Assembly: GCA_027922465.2 (NCBI GenBank)
Contig: BQMF02000664.1
Location: 62,001 to 126,000, forward strand
DNA from: Turritopsis dohrnii
Lineage: Eukaryota > Cnidaria > Hydrozoa > Anthoathecata > Oceaniidae
DNA: 64,000 bases
Direction of reading: 5' to 3'
Made by a program: the position numbers and the translations under genes. This document shows, one piece after another, positions 10,901-22,900 of this stretch. Every line of letters starts with the position of its first letter. Position 1 is the first letter of the stretch. The notes beneath the pieces were generated by a model. The model was given only the letters and a program-made list of their open reading frames with translations. It had not been told where the DNA came from and did not search any database.

Positions 10901-13900
10901 ACAGAATCAAATCGTTTATTTTAACAACAAGCTTGTTTCTCAATTAGGAAACTTATTAATTTTTTTGATTGTGAAAGAGCCGTCTAACGGTGTTTGTAGG
11001 AGGATCATGTGTACGGAGCTCTTCAGGAAAATTCTCCAGATTTGATTGGCAAGTAGTTTCATAAGAGAAATCATATTGCATTCCAAAAAAGTGCTATTGA
11101 ATGCTCAGCTAAAAAGATCTTTCTTCGTTTAGACCTTTGAGTATCTATAATGACTCGAAAAATTATGTTAATGTCACACTGATTATATTGTGATTCTTAG
11201 AACTATTTTCTCGATACTAAACTCGATCTAAGGCTCCTAATTAACAAAATCATGTTTTCTGTTGAACGCAGCAGCAAAATATCTGCAGGACTCTAAACCT
11301 TTAAAATTGACTTGATTAACTATAGCCATTCCGTCAATCACAAGTACCCTAAGTACTGTATTGTAAGTGTCAGTCAGTCAGTCAGTCTGTCAAAAAAGTT
11401 CAGTTCACGAAAAATGGAAAGTGTTATCATCTTGTAGAGCTCGATATTCTGACCAAGAAAATGTATATATGTCTATGACGCACCGTTTTGAAGATTAGAC
11501 CCCAAAAATCGTCAGTTATCTCTATTGGTTACTGAGATATTTTTCCCTAAACGTTGCATTCGATTGCATTCGATTAGGGAATGTGATGTCGCACAAAATA
11601 CAATAAAACAATATCTTTACAAATCAATCTATCATTTTGCGTGACAGACAGACAGTCAGACAGACAAACGGAGAATCGGCTATTAATGTATAGATTGTAA
11701 TGACTCAGTTTCAACAGTAAATAAATATGTATATACAAAAACTTTATAATCATATGTATATTGTTCACGATTTAAGAAGACATCAGCACGATTTTATCCT
11801 TTGTAGTTTGTTTTATTACTCTTGTTGTATTTTGTTCTTATATTTTCAATAGTACTACTGTAGCATGAACATAGTTGTTGTATATACATCCTTTCGATTT
11901 CATAATTTAGGAAAGTTAAGAAACTAGTTAAGCAACTTGGGTAGGGATTTTGGCTTTAAAATTAAGCAACTTGAGCTCTGATCAAAATTAACAGTTGCTT
12001 ATAAAAAAAAATTGGGTACTCGCCTACCATTTTGATGATCCGATAAAAATATTGTTTTCTAAGGCTCTATATCTACACTTCAAGTTATAATGATCCGACT
12101 TACCCTGCCGACCCATCTTACCCCATATTACCGTCCTTAGAATTAACAGCCAGTTATTTTTGATGGAGTAAGCAAATCAATTTTTTCACAATTTTTCGCA
12201 ATTTTTAGTTGTTGCTTACTTTAAATGAAGGAGTTTCTTCTGAAAAACCTTCTCTTATTTGTTTTATATTTGTTCTTATATTAAGCCTGGAACTGCACAT
12301 CATTTTTAATAATGGCTATAATATTAAGCAATCAAGCAATTTTAAAATCTGGTTTAGAAGTTTAGAAGTTTTAAAGTCTGATTTTCTTGTTACATTGTTA
12401 TTGATTAGTCTTTTTATTATGACCATTTTCCTGAAGACTTTCTTTTCAAATATATTGTTCCCTGTTTGCAAGTGTTCGTAAATTTTTGACAGGGTTGTGA
12501 CCATATAGACCTTAATTACTACCAATATTTTTTACTATTTTCCACTGCCAAATATCAAGTTTTATTATAAATAATACCATCAGATGATGACCACATGTTA
12601 GTACTGGTGGAATATGTAGTTAGAAACGAAACATATGTGACGATTTCAGGGAAAATCATCACTTAGATAATTTATCGCATATTACTTTATTTATTTATTT
12701 ATTTATTTATTTATTTGGTATTGTTTTATGTGGCTAGGCTCACTCAGTTGCTATTGCATCTGCTTTACAGGAGGGGCCACGGCTTAGGTTGGAGGCTCCG
12801 AAGTATTTGACACTCTCATGAGTGACACAAACCCAATCAAGGGCCTGTGCTCTTCTGGATGACCTCCTGCTACACCCGATGTATCATCTTTCCAATTTCC
12901 CTCACATGGCATGGGTCGACCCGGCGCTATGGTACATTCACTTACGCATGGTGAATCGCCGCCAAGGAGAATTGAACCCCGACCTCTCGCATGAATTACG
13001 AGAGTGATAACCACTATACTACGGCGCCACTATTATCGCACCAAAACAATAGATTTAATGCACATTTATCGCATCATTAAATGATAGATTCGTCAGTAAT
13101 GATAAAAGATGCGATAATTTATCGCTTATTTTCTTTGCTTAAAGCGATATTTCTTGCGATAAAATTCTATGTTTTTAATTTATACATTCAATTTAGATTT
13201 TACATAATTACCGTGAAGTAATAAATGCGCTTGTTGAAAAAACAAATACAACTTTGTGTTGGAATTCATTTTACCATAACGGCTATTAGTCATGATATAC
13301 TTCCGAATATCAGAATGTAATAATAAATTCTTTTCAAAGGATCGCAAAGAAAGACAAAGGTATTTTCTCAAAGATCTCCATATGTGACGGTTTATGGGAA
13401 AAGGATAACAAGCGAAAAAGCGATTTGAATCGCTTAATCGATTAAGTGATTATTTGAAGCTAAAAAGCGATTCTTTACCTTCAAATAATCGCTTTTCCGA
13501 TTCTAATGAATCCCTTTTTTGATTCTATATATATAAATCACTCAAGTGTTGATCAAAATTCTGATAAACATTTTCCCCCAAGGAATAAACCAAAATATCG
13601 ATCGAACAACTCAAAAAAGAATTGTAAGTGACGGTTTCTTTTGGTAGTAACTTTAAAACAAACTTTTTTTTCTTTTTTCTTAAACTGAATGTGAACCATG
13701 TTCTGTTATGTGAACAGCGGTGGAACAACTTAAACAAAAAAAAGAATTATAGCAGACGGTTTCTATTTGTAGCAACTTGAGAACAAACTGTTGTTTATTT
13801 TATGTCCTAGTGAATAAGAACCAGGTAACCAGTTCATTATTTAACACGAACACGTGCTACCTGTAATTATACATCCGTCACATTGAGTTTTCAAAATAAT

Positions 13901-16900
13901 GCTGAAGTCGCGATAACAACAACATCTTTTGAGAGTGTAGACATCTTTATCAATAAAAAAACTTTTTATTTTTATTTGGCAAAATCGCAATTAGCTACCT
14001 CCAACCTCGAAAACTGGTGCATGGGAATATGAAAAATATAAACATACAATAGACGTTCAACGAAACGAAACGTAGTAAGTAGGTGAATCGTACTTTTCAT
14101 ATTCTAACAAAATACCGTCACTTTATTTTTTTTAAATCGTTTGTTATCAAAATCCCTTGGACGGTCACGTATATGAAACATGGAATCTACTATGTAAACA
14201 AACAATCTTATTACAGCAATAGCAACGATTTTTAGTTTTTATTTATATTTCCTTTTCGAAAAAGATTTTTTTTTTCTCTCTTGGCGCACATTTGTCTTTA
14301 AAATATATTTTGCAGCTCATGCAAGTATATTTCTTTTGTTATAAATTCTGGTTATTAATTAAGCTACGTTTCCATTAGCGAAAGATCCAATCACGGGTTT
14401 CTGTAGTACTCGTCCGTTTCTTTCCGCATTAAATTTTCCAAAAACAGCCTTTAGTCTAAACAACACTCTGAACACTCGTTGATTTCCGAATGATTCTCCG
14501 CTCTGATTGGTTATTTGAAAATTATTATAATTATGCGATATTTGCGAATTAATTAGTTTTAGTGAAGCGATAATGATGCGATATAGGATGCGATAATTTT
14601 GCATTAATTTAATGCAAGATAGCGATAAATCCTTAGTGATGATTTTCCCTGAAATCGTCACATATATCATCTCTGTTCTTTCTTTCCAAACATGAAGCTT
14701 CTGGTGATTTTATCTATTATATTCCACTGTCTTTTTTTATTCATTAGGCAATCACTTAGAGCGGCTTATTTCCTGCCGTCTATATTTGCTATAGAGACGT
14801 AAAGAAACCGTAACTTTTTATTTTCCTGGCCTCGAAAAGTGGCATTAAAGGGGCATAAAATCTTGTCCTTCAGCATATAAAAAGCATAAAATATTGCATT
14901 TTTTTGGCATAAAATCATAAAAAGATTTTGTAGTTCGTAAGTGGGAGCCATCTGATTCAGAGGTTTGGGATAGATAATAATTTTCTGAATCTGGATAAGG
15001 ATCACGATGATTAGATATAGATGTTGATGCTGAGTCAGTGATGTGAGTGATTTAACTGATCCTGGGAAAGAACATTTGTGCCAATAAAGTTTTTGAAATA
15101 AATTTGCCTACAAATATCCCTCTTAAGCTAAAACATTTAATATTCCTGGGGGCCACAACAGATACAATTGTGTACATTAGAAAATTGATTAAAAATTGTC
15201 TTAAGGATAGTTTATAACGAAGGTAAGCCAGTTTGTGTTTGAGAAGTTTTGTTTTGGGATTGTATTTGGAATTATGTATTTCTTTAGGCTGCTGAAGATG
15301 TAACAAAACAACTACAACTGTGCAAGACAATTCTGCAAGGAACTGCAGGTATAATATTTGGCTAGTTTTAAACCTAAGATAAAATGAAGGATGAATATCA
15401 CCTTATAAAACTTCATTTATTATACAAATAACTCTTTCATAAGTAATAGTATTAGAGAAATTTTTTTCAAAAGATCACATAATTTTGTTACATTATACAT
15501 TATACTCAGGCAGGCTGGAAATAGATAATAAATAAATAGACTTGATCATTGTAAGAAATTAATACTGTTTTGTCAGAAACCTCTGACTCAATCACAGTGT
15601 TTTTGCATTCCCACATATATGTGACATGGAAAGCGAAAAGAGTTTTAATCTTATCAAACCTCCGCTTTACAAAATATTTTTCAATGGTCCACTGCACTGC
15701 TGAGGCTTTTTTCATTATTATAACTACACTAGCCGCCAAGGCGGCGTTGCTCGCCGCCCATACCCACCTTCAGCCTGCGTTGGGTTCACGAAAAATTGAA
15801 TTAAGGAATTGACAATGGAAAGTTTTACCATCTTGTAGAGCTTGAAATTCTGAGCCAGAAAATGTATAGGATCAAATGTCTATGACGAACCGTTTCGGAG
15901 ATATCGTCGATCAAAAGTTTTGATGACGTCATAAAGCCCCGTCACCCCGTGGCCAATATCGTGGGCCCCAAAAAACGTCAGTTATCCCTATTGGTTATCG
16001 AGAAAATTTTCCCTAAACATCGCATTCGACTAGGGCCTCAATACAATGGTTTCACACTGACATCGCACAAAATAAATAAAATAATCACTCTTACAACTCA
16101 ATCTACCATTTTGCGTGACTTACAGACAAACAAACAAACAAACAGGCAGACAGAGAATCGGCTATTAATATATGTGACGTTCCAGGGGATTTTGATAACA
16201 AACGATATTAACGTTAATATCGTTAATATCGTTATTATCGTTAATATCGTTAATGGAACTACAGAGTAACGTTATTATCGTTAATATCGCTAATATCGTT
16301 AATATCGTTAATATGGTAAGAGCACAGATTACCGTTACTATCGTCCAAAAGTTTTGTTCAAGACGTTTGTTTATACATTGCACATACGTGTGTCGTTTTA
16401 TGAAGTTCTAAAATAACCGCGATTTAATTATTATTTCGCCAAATAGCAATCAATTCAAAACAAACTCGCTTGTTCATGACATGATAAACTCTGATTCATT
16501 CAATTATGACACGCGGACATATATTTTTCTAGAAATAACAAAGCACTTTTTTTTCATTTGTTATTCCTGTACCTTCAGCACAAATTTGAAAAGCCACTTT
16601 AAAATACCATGTCATTCGATTTGGTAATGTATTATTTTGAAATGTACATTTGCAGGTAGCACGCGTTTGTGTATTAAATTGAACTTAATTAGCTGGTTCT
16701 TATATTCATTTGGAGATTAAAGATACAGAAGTAAGTTCGAAAGCAAGCACGAGTAGAAACCGTCTGCTATAATTCTTTTTTCTGAATTGTATGACGGGTT
16801 GCCATTCTATAAGCTCTTGGGAAAAAAACTTTACATTATTAAAGACACGTTACATTAAAGTTTTTTTCGATAGCAAAACTTTTATCATTATTCTTTCGAA

Positions 16901-19900
16901 AGACATTTCACTTGTACTGGGTGAAGATGTACCCTTAATTAAATTGATCGCAACGTTTTCAGTGATCATTATTGATTTTTGTCATTTCGTCGATAATGTT
17001 TTCAGAACATTGGGATGAGGGACGAATGAAAACATTTTAACGTCGGCTTGACGAGTTGCAAAAGTTCTCTTTTGAAATACTCACCTTCGCTTAAATATAA
17101 TATTACCTGTTTCCTTCAGTTTGTTATGAAGTTTATGTGAAAGGTTGTCTGAAAGTTGTGTTTACACAGGGCTCTAAAAGTTTACTTGAGGGTAATTCTA
17201 AAATTGAATTTCTTACGCCGTAATCAAGCGAAAGAAAGATTAATATACACGAAATGGTTTCCTTGTCACAAATAAAATGATCACATGTTTAATTTTAATG
17301 TTATTATCGTTAATATCAAAAATATAGTTATTTTCTTACTATAATTTCGTAATTATAGTATATATAATATATATAACGATAGTAGCGATAATAACGATAT
17401 TAACGATAATAACGATATTGACGATAATAGCGCTATTAACTATAATAACGCAATGATAATTATTAGCGATAATATCGCTAATTCTATTGTTTTATTAACG
17501 ATATTATCGTTAATAATTATCGTTAATATCGTTTGTTATCAAAATCCCCTGGAACGTCACATATAGACTAGCCGCCAAGGCTGTGTCGCTCACTGCCCAT
17601 GTTCAGCATGCCTTGACTTCACGAAAATTAAAATTAAGGAATTGGCAACCAAAAGTGTTCCCATGTTGTAGAGCTCGAAAAACTGATCAAAAAAATGTAT
17701 GGGATAGTTCCGCTACGATCAACCGTTACAGAGATATCGTTGATCAAAAATTTTGATGACGTCACAGGTCACCCAAATTTTTCGTCACCCCATCGCCTGT
17801 GTCACAGACCCCAAAAAACGTCAGTTATCCCTATTGATTACCAAGAAAATTTTCCCTAAACGTCACATTCGATTATTTGTATTTGTATTTGTATTTCTAA
17901 AATATTTATACAGGATTGTCGTTTCAGTATATACATGTATCTACAATGTAAAACAACTGCTTTCCAAACTAGTCCTGTTAGGGCCTCACTACAATTGTTT
18001 CACACTGACGTCGCACAAAATAAAATTAAATAATCACTCTCACAACTCAATCTACCATTTTGCGTGACAGACAAACAAACAGACAGACAGAGAATCAGCT
18101 ATTAATATATAGATTTTTTACATCTTGCATATCTATTTGAATCTTACATATTGAAAGGGTGCATAAAGAATGATACATCTAATGGAAATTCAATCTTTTG
18201 TTGCACACACATGTCAACTGTCTTTTTGTCCATCGTATTTTTCACTGATGTTTGAAAACTTTTCCTGTTTACCTGGTTCTCATTCAATTAAAGATAAACA
18301 TACATTCATTTATTTCCAAAGATACTATGAATAGAAACTGTCGCCTTCAATTCTATTTTAAGTTGTCCGATGATCCCACGGAATCAGATTTGATAATGAA
18401 TGGCGTCTCAAAAACATCATTAGCAAGAAAATAATCGTTTTCCACATTGGATCCACATGGGATTGTCGGCTCGACAAATTGCAAAAGTTCTCTTTTGAAA
18501 TACTCACTTTCATTTAAGTAAAAATACAGATTTGTTTCCTTTAGTTTTTCATCATAAGGTTGAAAACGATTTTCTGGAAGTTGTGAAAATTGGTCATCGG
18601 AATAAGACGTTATCAAGTATAATACTTTAATCCTTTTTTATTATGAAAATGTAACACAATAAATGATTACTCAAGCATAATTAACTTGAGTGTAACATTG
18701 TGCTGTAATACGGTGTTATTACGGATCTATGTACCCTTGTGTGAAAACAAAGTTTAACCTGGCTATTCCTTCCATTCTAGAGAAATAATGATTAAACAGA
18801 AGAGAGAACATTTTTTACAGTAAAATGTTTTATTTTTCGTATTCATAGAAATGTTCAATAAAAACATTTTCAACTTTTTTTGCTGTAGTTTTTTCAATGT
18901 TTTTTGATTTCTGATGTCGTAAAACAAAATTTTAGATTTCTTACGATGTGAATTTTTTTCATTAATTCTTTATTTTTCTTAGAAATTAGGCTTAAGTAAG
19001 TGTATTTTTTATAATTCTTATGCCGTAAATTACGCTTACGTTAGCATTATGTATCATCAGTGCTGAGCTCAAACTGCCACAATAGAAACTTAAGGAACTT
19101 AAAAGTAGCGTTTTGAACTTAGCAGGAGACTCCTTTTTCCTCAAACTGAGTGGCAGTTTATTATAAATCCTAGCGCCAGTAAAGTAAAAAGATTAACGTG
19201 CATTTCTGTTCTCACACGTGGGAGACACACTACAAAATTATTGTTTGAGTGACAGTCACCATTCAGACATTTTACGCACCAACACGCAGCCTCTTACTTG
19301 GTTTAATCTGTCAGTGGATAATAATGGCGTCAATTTGTGTTCTTCACCAATTACTCTGATAACAATTTACAGTATAGGTTGTCGCGCTCATCCATATGTC
19401 TCTTTATTATGCTAGATATCCAAGTTGTTGGCTTGCCCCTAATCCGTTTCACTAGAACACCTGTGTCAAAGGCGTCATTTAAGATCATTTTCTTGTAACT
19501 CCATGCAATATTCGGGCATGATGCATTAAAGATGGGTGACCAGTCTATGTCTTGCAAGTTTGATATTAGATCCTCGGGTCTGTATTTAGAATACTGACGA
19601 CATTCAGTTGTTTTTGGTTTAAACTTTATGTGGTGACGTTTTCTCACACATCCAACCATGTGATGGTCTCCAATACTCATAGGGATAACGTCAACGTGGC
19701 TAATAATGGAAGGACGGTTTGATGCTATCACGTCAATTATTGTGTGAGAGTGGCCCGTCAGACGCGTCGGTTTATCAAACAGTTGTTTAAGATCATAAAG
19801 AGACAAAGCAGCCTTATCGGTTAATTGTCTTTTGCATCTAGGTAATTACAGACGAGGGTTTCCGAATTACACTGAGATGATTTACTAAGCATCTCAGTAA

Positions 19901-22900
19901 TAAAATCATTAGTGTTTTTATTTTTGTATTTAGATGAAGACGGGGGTATGTATAAGCAGCAGACTAAAACATTTTTGCTTCCTTTAACTTCCTTTTCGAA
20001 AGTTTCCAGGTCTATTGTTTGCTTGAATATATGTTTGTCACTGATATATAATGCAACACCACTCCACAATCCATTTTGACGAGGTTTACTGACAAAATTG
20101 AATCCGTTTATCCGTTTACAAACTAAATCCCCCGGTTGGTCTTGAGAAATATGTGTTTCCATTAGTTTGAGATGGTCTATTTTGTCGAAAGTTGAAAACA
20201 TCTCTGTGATTAAATTGAAGTTTGTAAATGAACCTTGAGTATTTAGATGAAGCATTTTTACGCCCTTCTGTTTCAGCAAGGATTCCAATTCAAGAACGTA
20301 TCTTGTCAATGGGCTAGGACACATTTCAATGTCTCCGCAAAGTATAAGTAGTATGTGAAATAAGCAACTCGGTTTTCAGCGAACAAAGAAGTTTGAAAGG
20401 AAGGTAACCGCTCGTTCTATTAGTTACACAGACCCAGTTCGAAGGAAAACTCCGAACCAGGCGGGATTTGAACCCACGACCTAGGAATTCTAGTCCTATC
20501 GCTCTACCAACTGAGCTACCGGTTCATGGTATTCAATCCTCATTATCGATATGTAACTAGTGTTGCAGTCGAATCCATCTCCGACGTGATGTTATTGTGA
20601 TTCGTGTTGGAATCCACCAACTACTACGATCACGAGATAACTTGGAGCATACGGAGATTAATGAAAGCTTTCTGCAGCTAATAAAAAATTTTCTATGAAG
20701 GCCTTTTTTCCCTTTAATATTGAAAGTAAAAACAATTTCCTAAATGCATTTTTATTATTCATACTGAGCTTTTCATACTTTTAGTACATTTAGTCATCAG
20801 GTTTTGAAACATAACATAATCATTATTTTCTTTCGAGATTTATATCTTCTAATCCCCCCTTCACAATGAAATGAAATCTGTTGACATCTTTAAAAAATGA
20901 ACCTAGTTGTTAGCGATTTTTGAAAAAATCAGCCACTATGTGCTGTGACACAAAAGAAAATGTGAATATTCCCAATTCATTCACCATATGAAACGCTTAG
21001 GTAAGCGTAATTTTTAAAAAAGTAAATTCCTTATGCCGTAAGAAAAATAAAGAAGCCAGTCAGGGGCTAATACAGGATTTGAAGTTGGGCGACGGTAGCC
21101 GCACATTGAGCCTGACGAGCGAAGCGATTCAGGCGAACAAATGCAGCTGGGGGTCAGGGGGGGGGGGGGGGGGGGCGCTGTAAGCCCCCTCTTTGAGGTC
21201 CGGGGGCAAAGCCCCGAAAAATTTTCGATTTGAGGGCCTAGAATGGTCTAAAATGCGTTCTATTTTAACATACTATACATATTCTTAGTCCCTTAAAACT
21301 TTCTCATTTCTTGTTATTCGTGTCGTAACAGTCTTTCCTGTAGAATCTTCAAATGTACTTCGAAATTCAATCACGCGAATCGGCGTGTTTACCATGAACA
21401 TGTCCTATAACCGAATGTTTTTTAATGAAGATGCAATGGGATGCATAAGGATCTTCCTAATATTTTTCTCATACAGTAGCATGAAGTCCAATTCAAACAT
21501 TAACAAAATTTCCATGAGAAAGTTTATATGCGGCCCCCAGGATCTTTTGAAAAAAATATTAATGACATTGAGGTTTAGGTCTTCAAAAAGTTGTACAAGG
21601 AAAATTTTGTTCGTTCCATCACTTCATGCTAACACTCTTATGCTCGACTGTTGTGTGACAATGAGACACAAACGGACAGAGGAACTACCTTTTGGAACAT
21701 TGCCACAGGTTTTCCAACTATCCACCATCAACATTGACTACTGCGAGAAGAGTGCGCACCCACGCAAGCTTTACAGCCAGGACATAGTTTTGGAGCCCTG
21801 TGTAAACACACAGCTTTCAGACAATTTTCCATGTAAACCTTATGATAAAAAATGAAAGGAGCCAGGTATTATTTCATTTAAAACAAAGCGAGTATTTCAA
21901 AAGAGAACTTTTGCAACTCGTCAAGTCGACGTTAAAATGTTTTCATTTGTCTCTTCCAACATACACCCATCATCCTGTTGAACCTAAAAATATTATCGTA
22001 ATGAAATTACAGATGTCAATAAAATGTTGCATTATGATCAATTTAATGGAAGGTATATGTGACGTTCCAGGGGATTTTGATAACAAACGATAAAACGTTA
22101 TTTAAAGAAACGTTTAAACGTTGCAAAAACAATAGAAAAAAACGTTTAAAAACGTTTTTATAAAAACGTTTAAATGTTTTTGCCAGAAGTCAAAAACGTT
22201 TCAAGAATTCGAAAGAGAAAACGTTTAAACGTTTCTTAAAACGTTTTATGCAGAACATTAAAAACGTTTAAACGTTTTATTGTTAAAAACGTTTTATTGT
22301 TAAAAACGTTTTTATTGTTAAAAACGATGCTTCATAATAAGGAGCTAAAAAGCTCTTCCTTCGGCTGCTATTACTTACGAAAAGTACGATGGCAACGTGG
22401 GCAACGACGTAAAAGATGTTCATCTTCAATGAATCACAAAAGAGCAGAAACTATGCACACACTGTATTGAGCAAGGAAGACGGAACTATAGGCCGGTTTT
22501 CACATCGTTCGCTGTCGTCGCACGTATAAGCCAACTAATTTTTGATTTAGAATTGAGTTGAGTTGAATAAAGTGGAAACTGGCCTTTAGTTGAAATTTTT
22601 CGGGAGTTTTAACTTCAGCAAGTCATACGACCGCTGCCGTTGATTGGGCAAATCAAAATCATGTGACAGTCAATCGCCCCAGAGCCTGAAAACATTATCA
22701 AAATGAAGTCCACAAAGATAACTAAAAACGATACCAAGTAATTTGATTAACAGTGCATCTTAATTTTGTGAAAGTGAAATGTCTCTTTAAACAGAGAAAT
22801 TAAGGTTTATCCAGATCTGTTTCTATAAAAATTAGCCGTTTTCAACTACTTTCACCGAGTGAAAATACATCTTTACAAAAATAAACATAAAACTTTTCCC

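Larger units (their letters stand above)
12637..14661. mobile_element. GTGAC-type element, family A3, with ATTATCGC arrays
   Basis: It begins GTGACGATTTCAGGGAAAAT and ends with the reverse complement; the flanks are ATAT (12633-12636 and 14662-14665), a 4-bp target duplication. Both ends are followed by repeated words such as ATAATTTATCGC, TAATGATAAAAGATGCGATA and GATGCGATATAGGATGCGAT. The 2025-bp body is interrupted by a tRNA-derived SINE (12686-13028) and by the related element at 13384-14168. No transposase is encoded. Confidence 0.85.
15621..19047. mobile_element. GTGAC-type element, family B, left-end copy carrying nested repeats
   Basis: Left TIR GTGACATGGAAAGCGAAAAG at 15621, preceded by ATAT. 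Family-B internal sequence resumes after the E/A1/E block at 18113: the alpha module (reverse complement, 18353-18616, encoding YFKRELLQ on the minus strand), the beta module (18320-18360), and ACTCAAG/CTTGAG palindromes (18669-18690). Words TTACGCTTACG near 19030 are B subterminal arrays. No right TIR is found before the LINE remnant at about 19049, so the copy is truncated or split. Confidence 0.65.

Noticed and set aside
12209..12481. 90-codon hydrophobic frame that could be a membrane protein
   Set aside because: Low-complexity AT-rich sequence, overlapped by an equally long frame on the other strand, no similarity.
12958..13028. Functional tRNA gene
   Set aside because: The anticodon loop is distorted and the sequence is joined to a SINE body with an (AAAT)n tail.
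21385..21855. 156-codon frame conserved with 46187-46588
   Set aside because: Conservation follows the DNA of the C-family body, including indels outside codon multiples; no domain is recognisable.
22060..22330. Regular AAACGTTT repeats resembling a CRISPR-like or satellite array
   Set aside because: The words are palindromic, irregularly spaced, present at both ends of a TIR element with a proven empty site, and the genome is animal.
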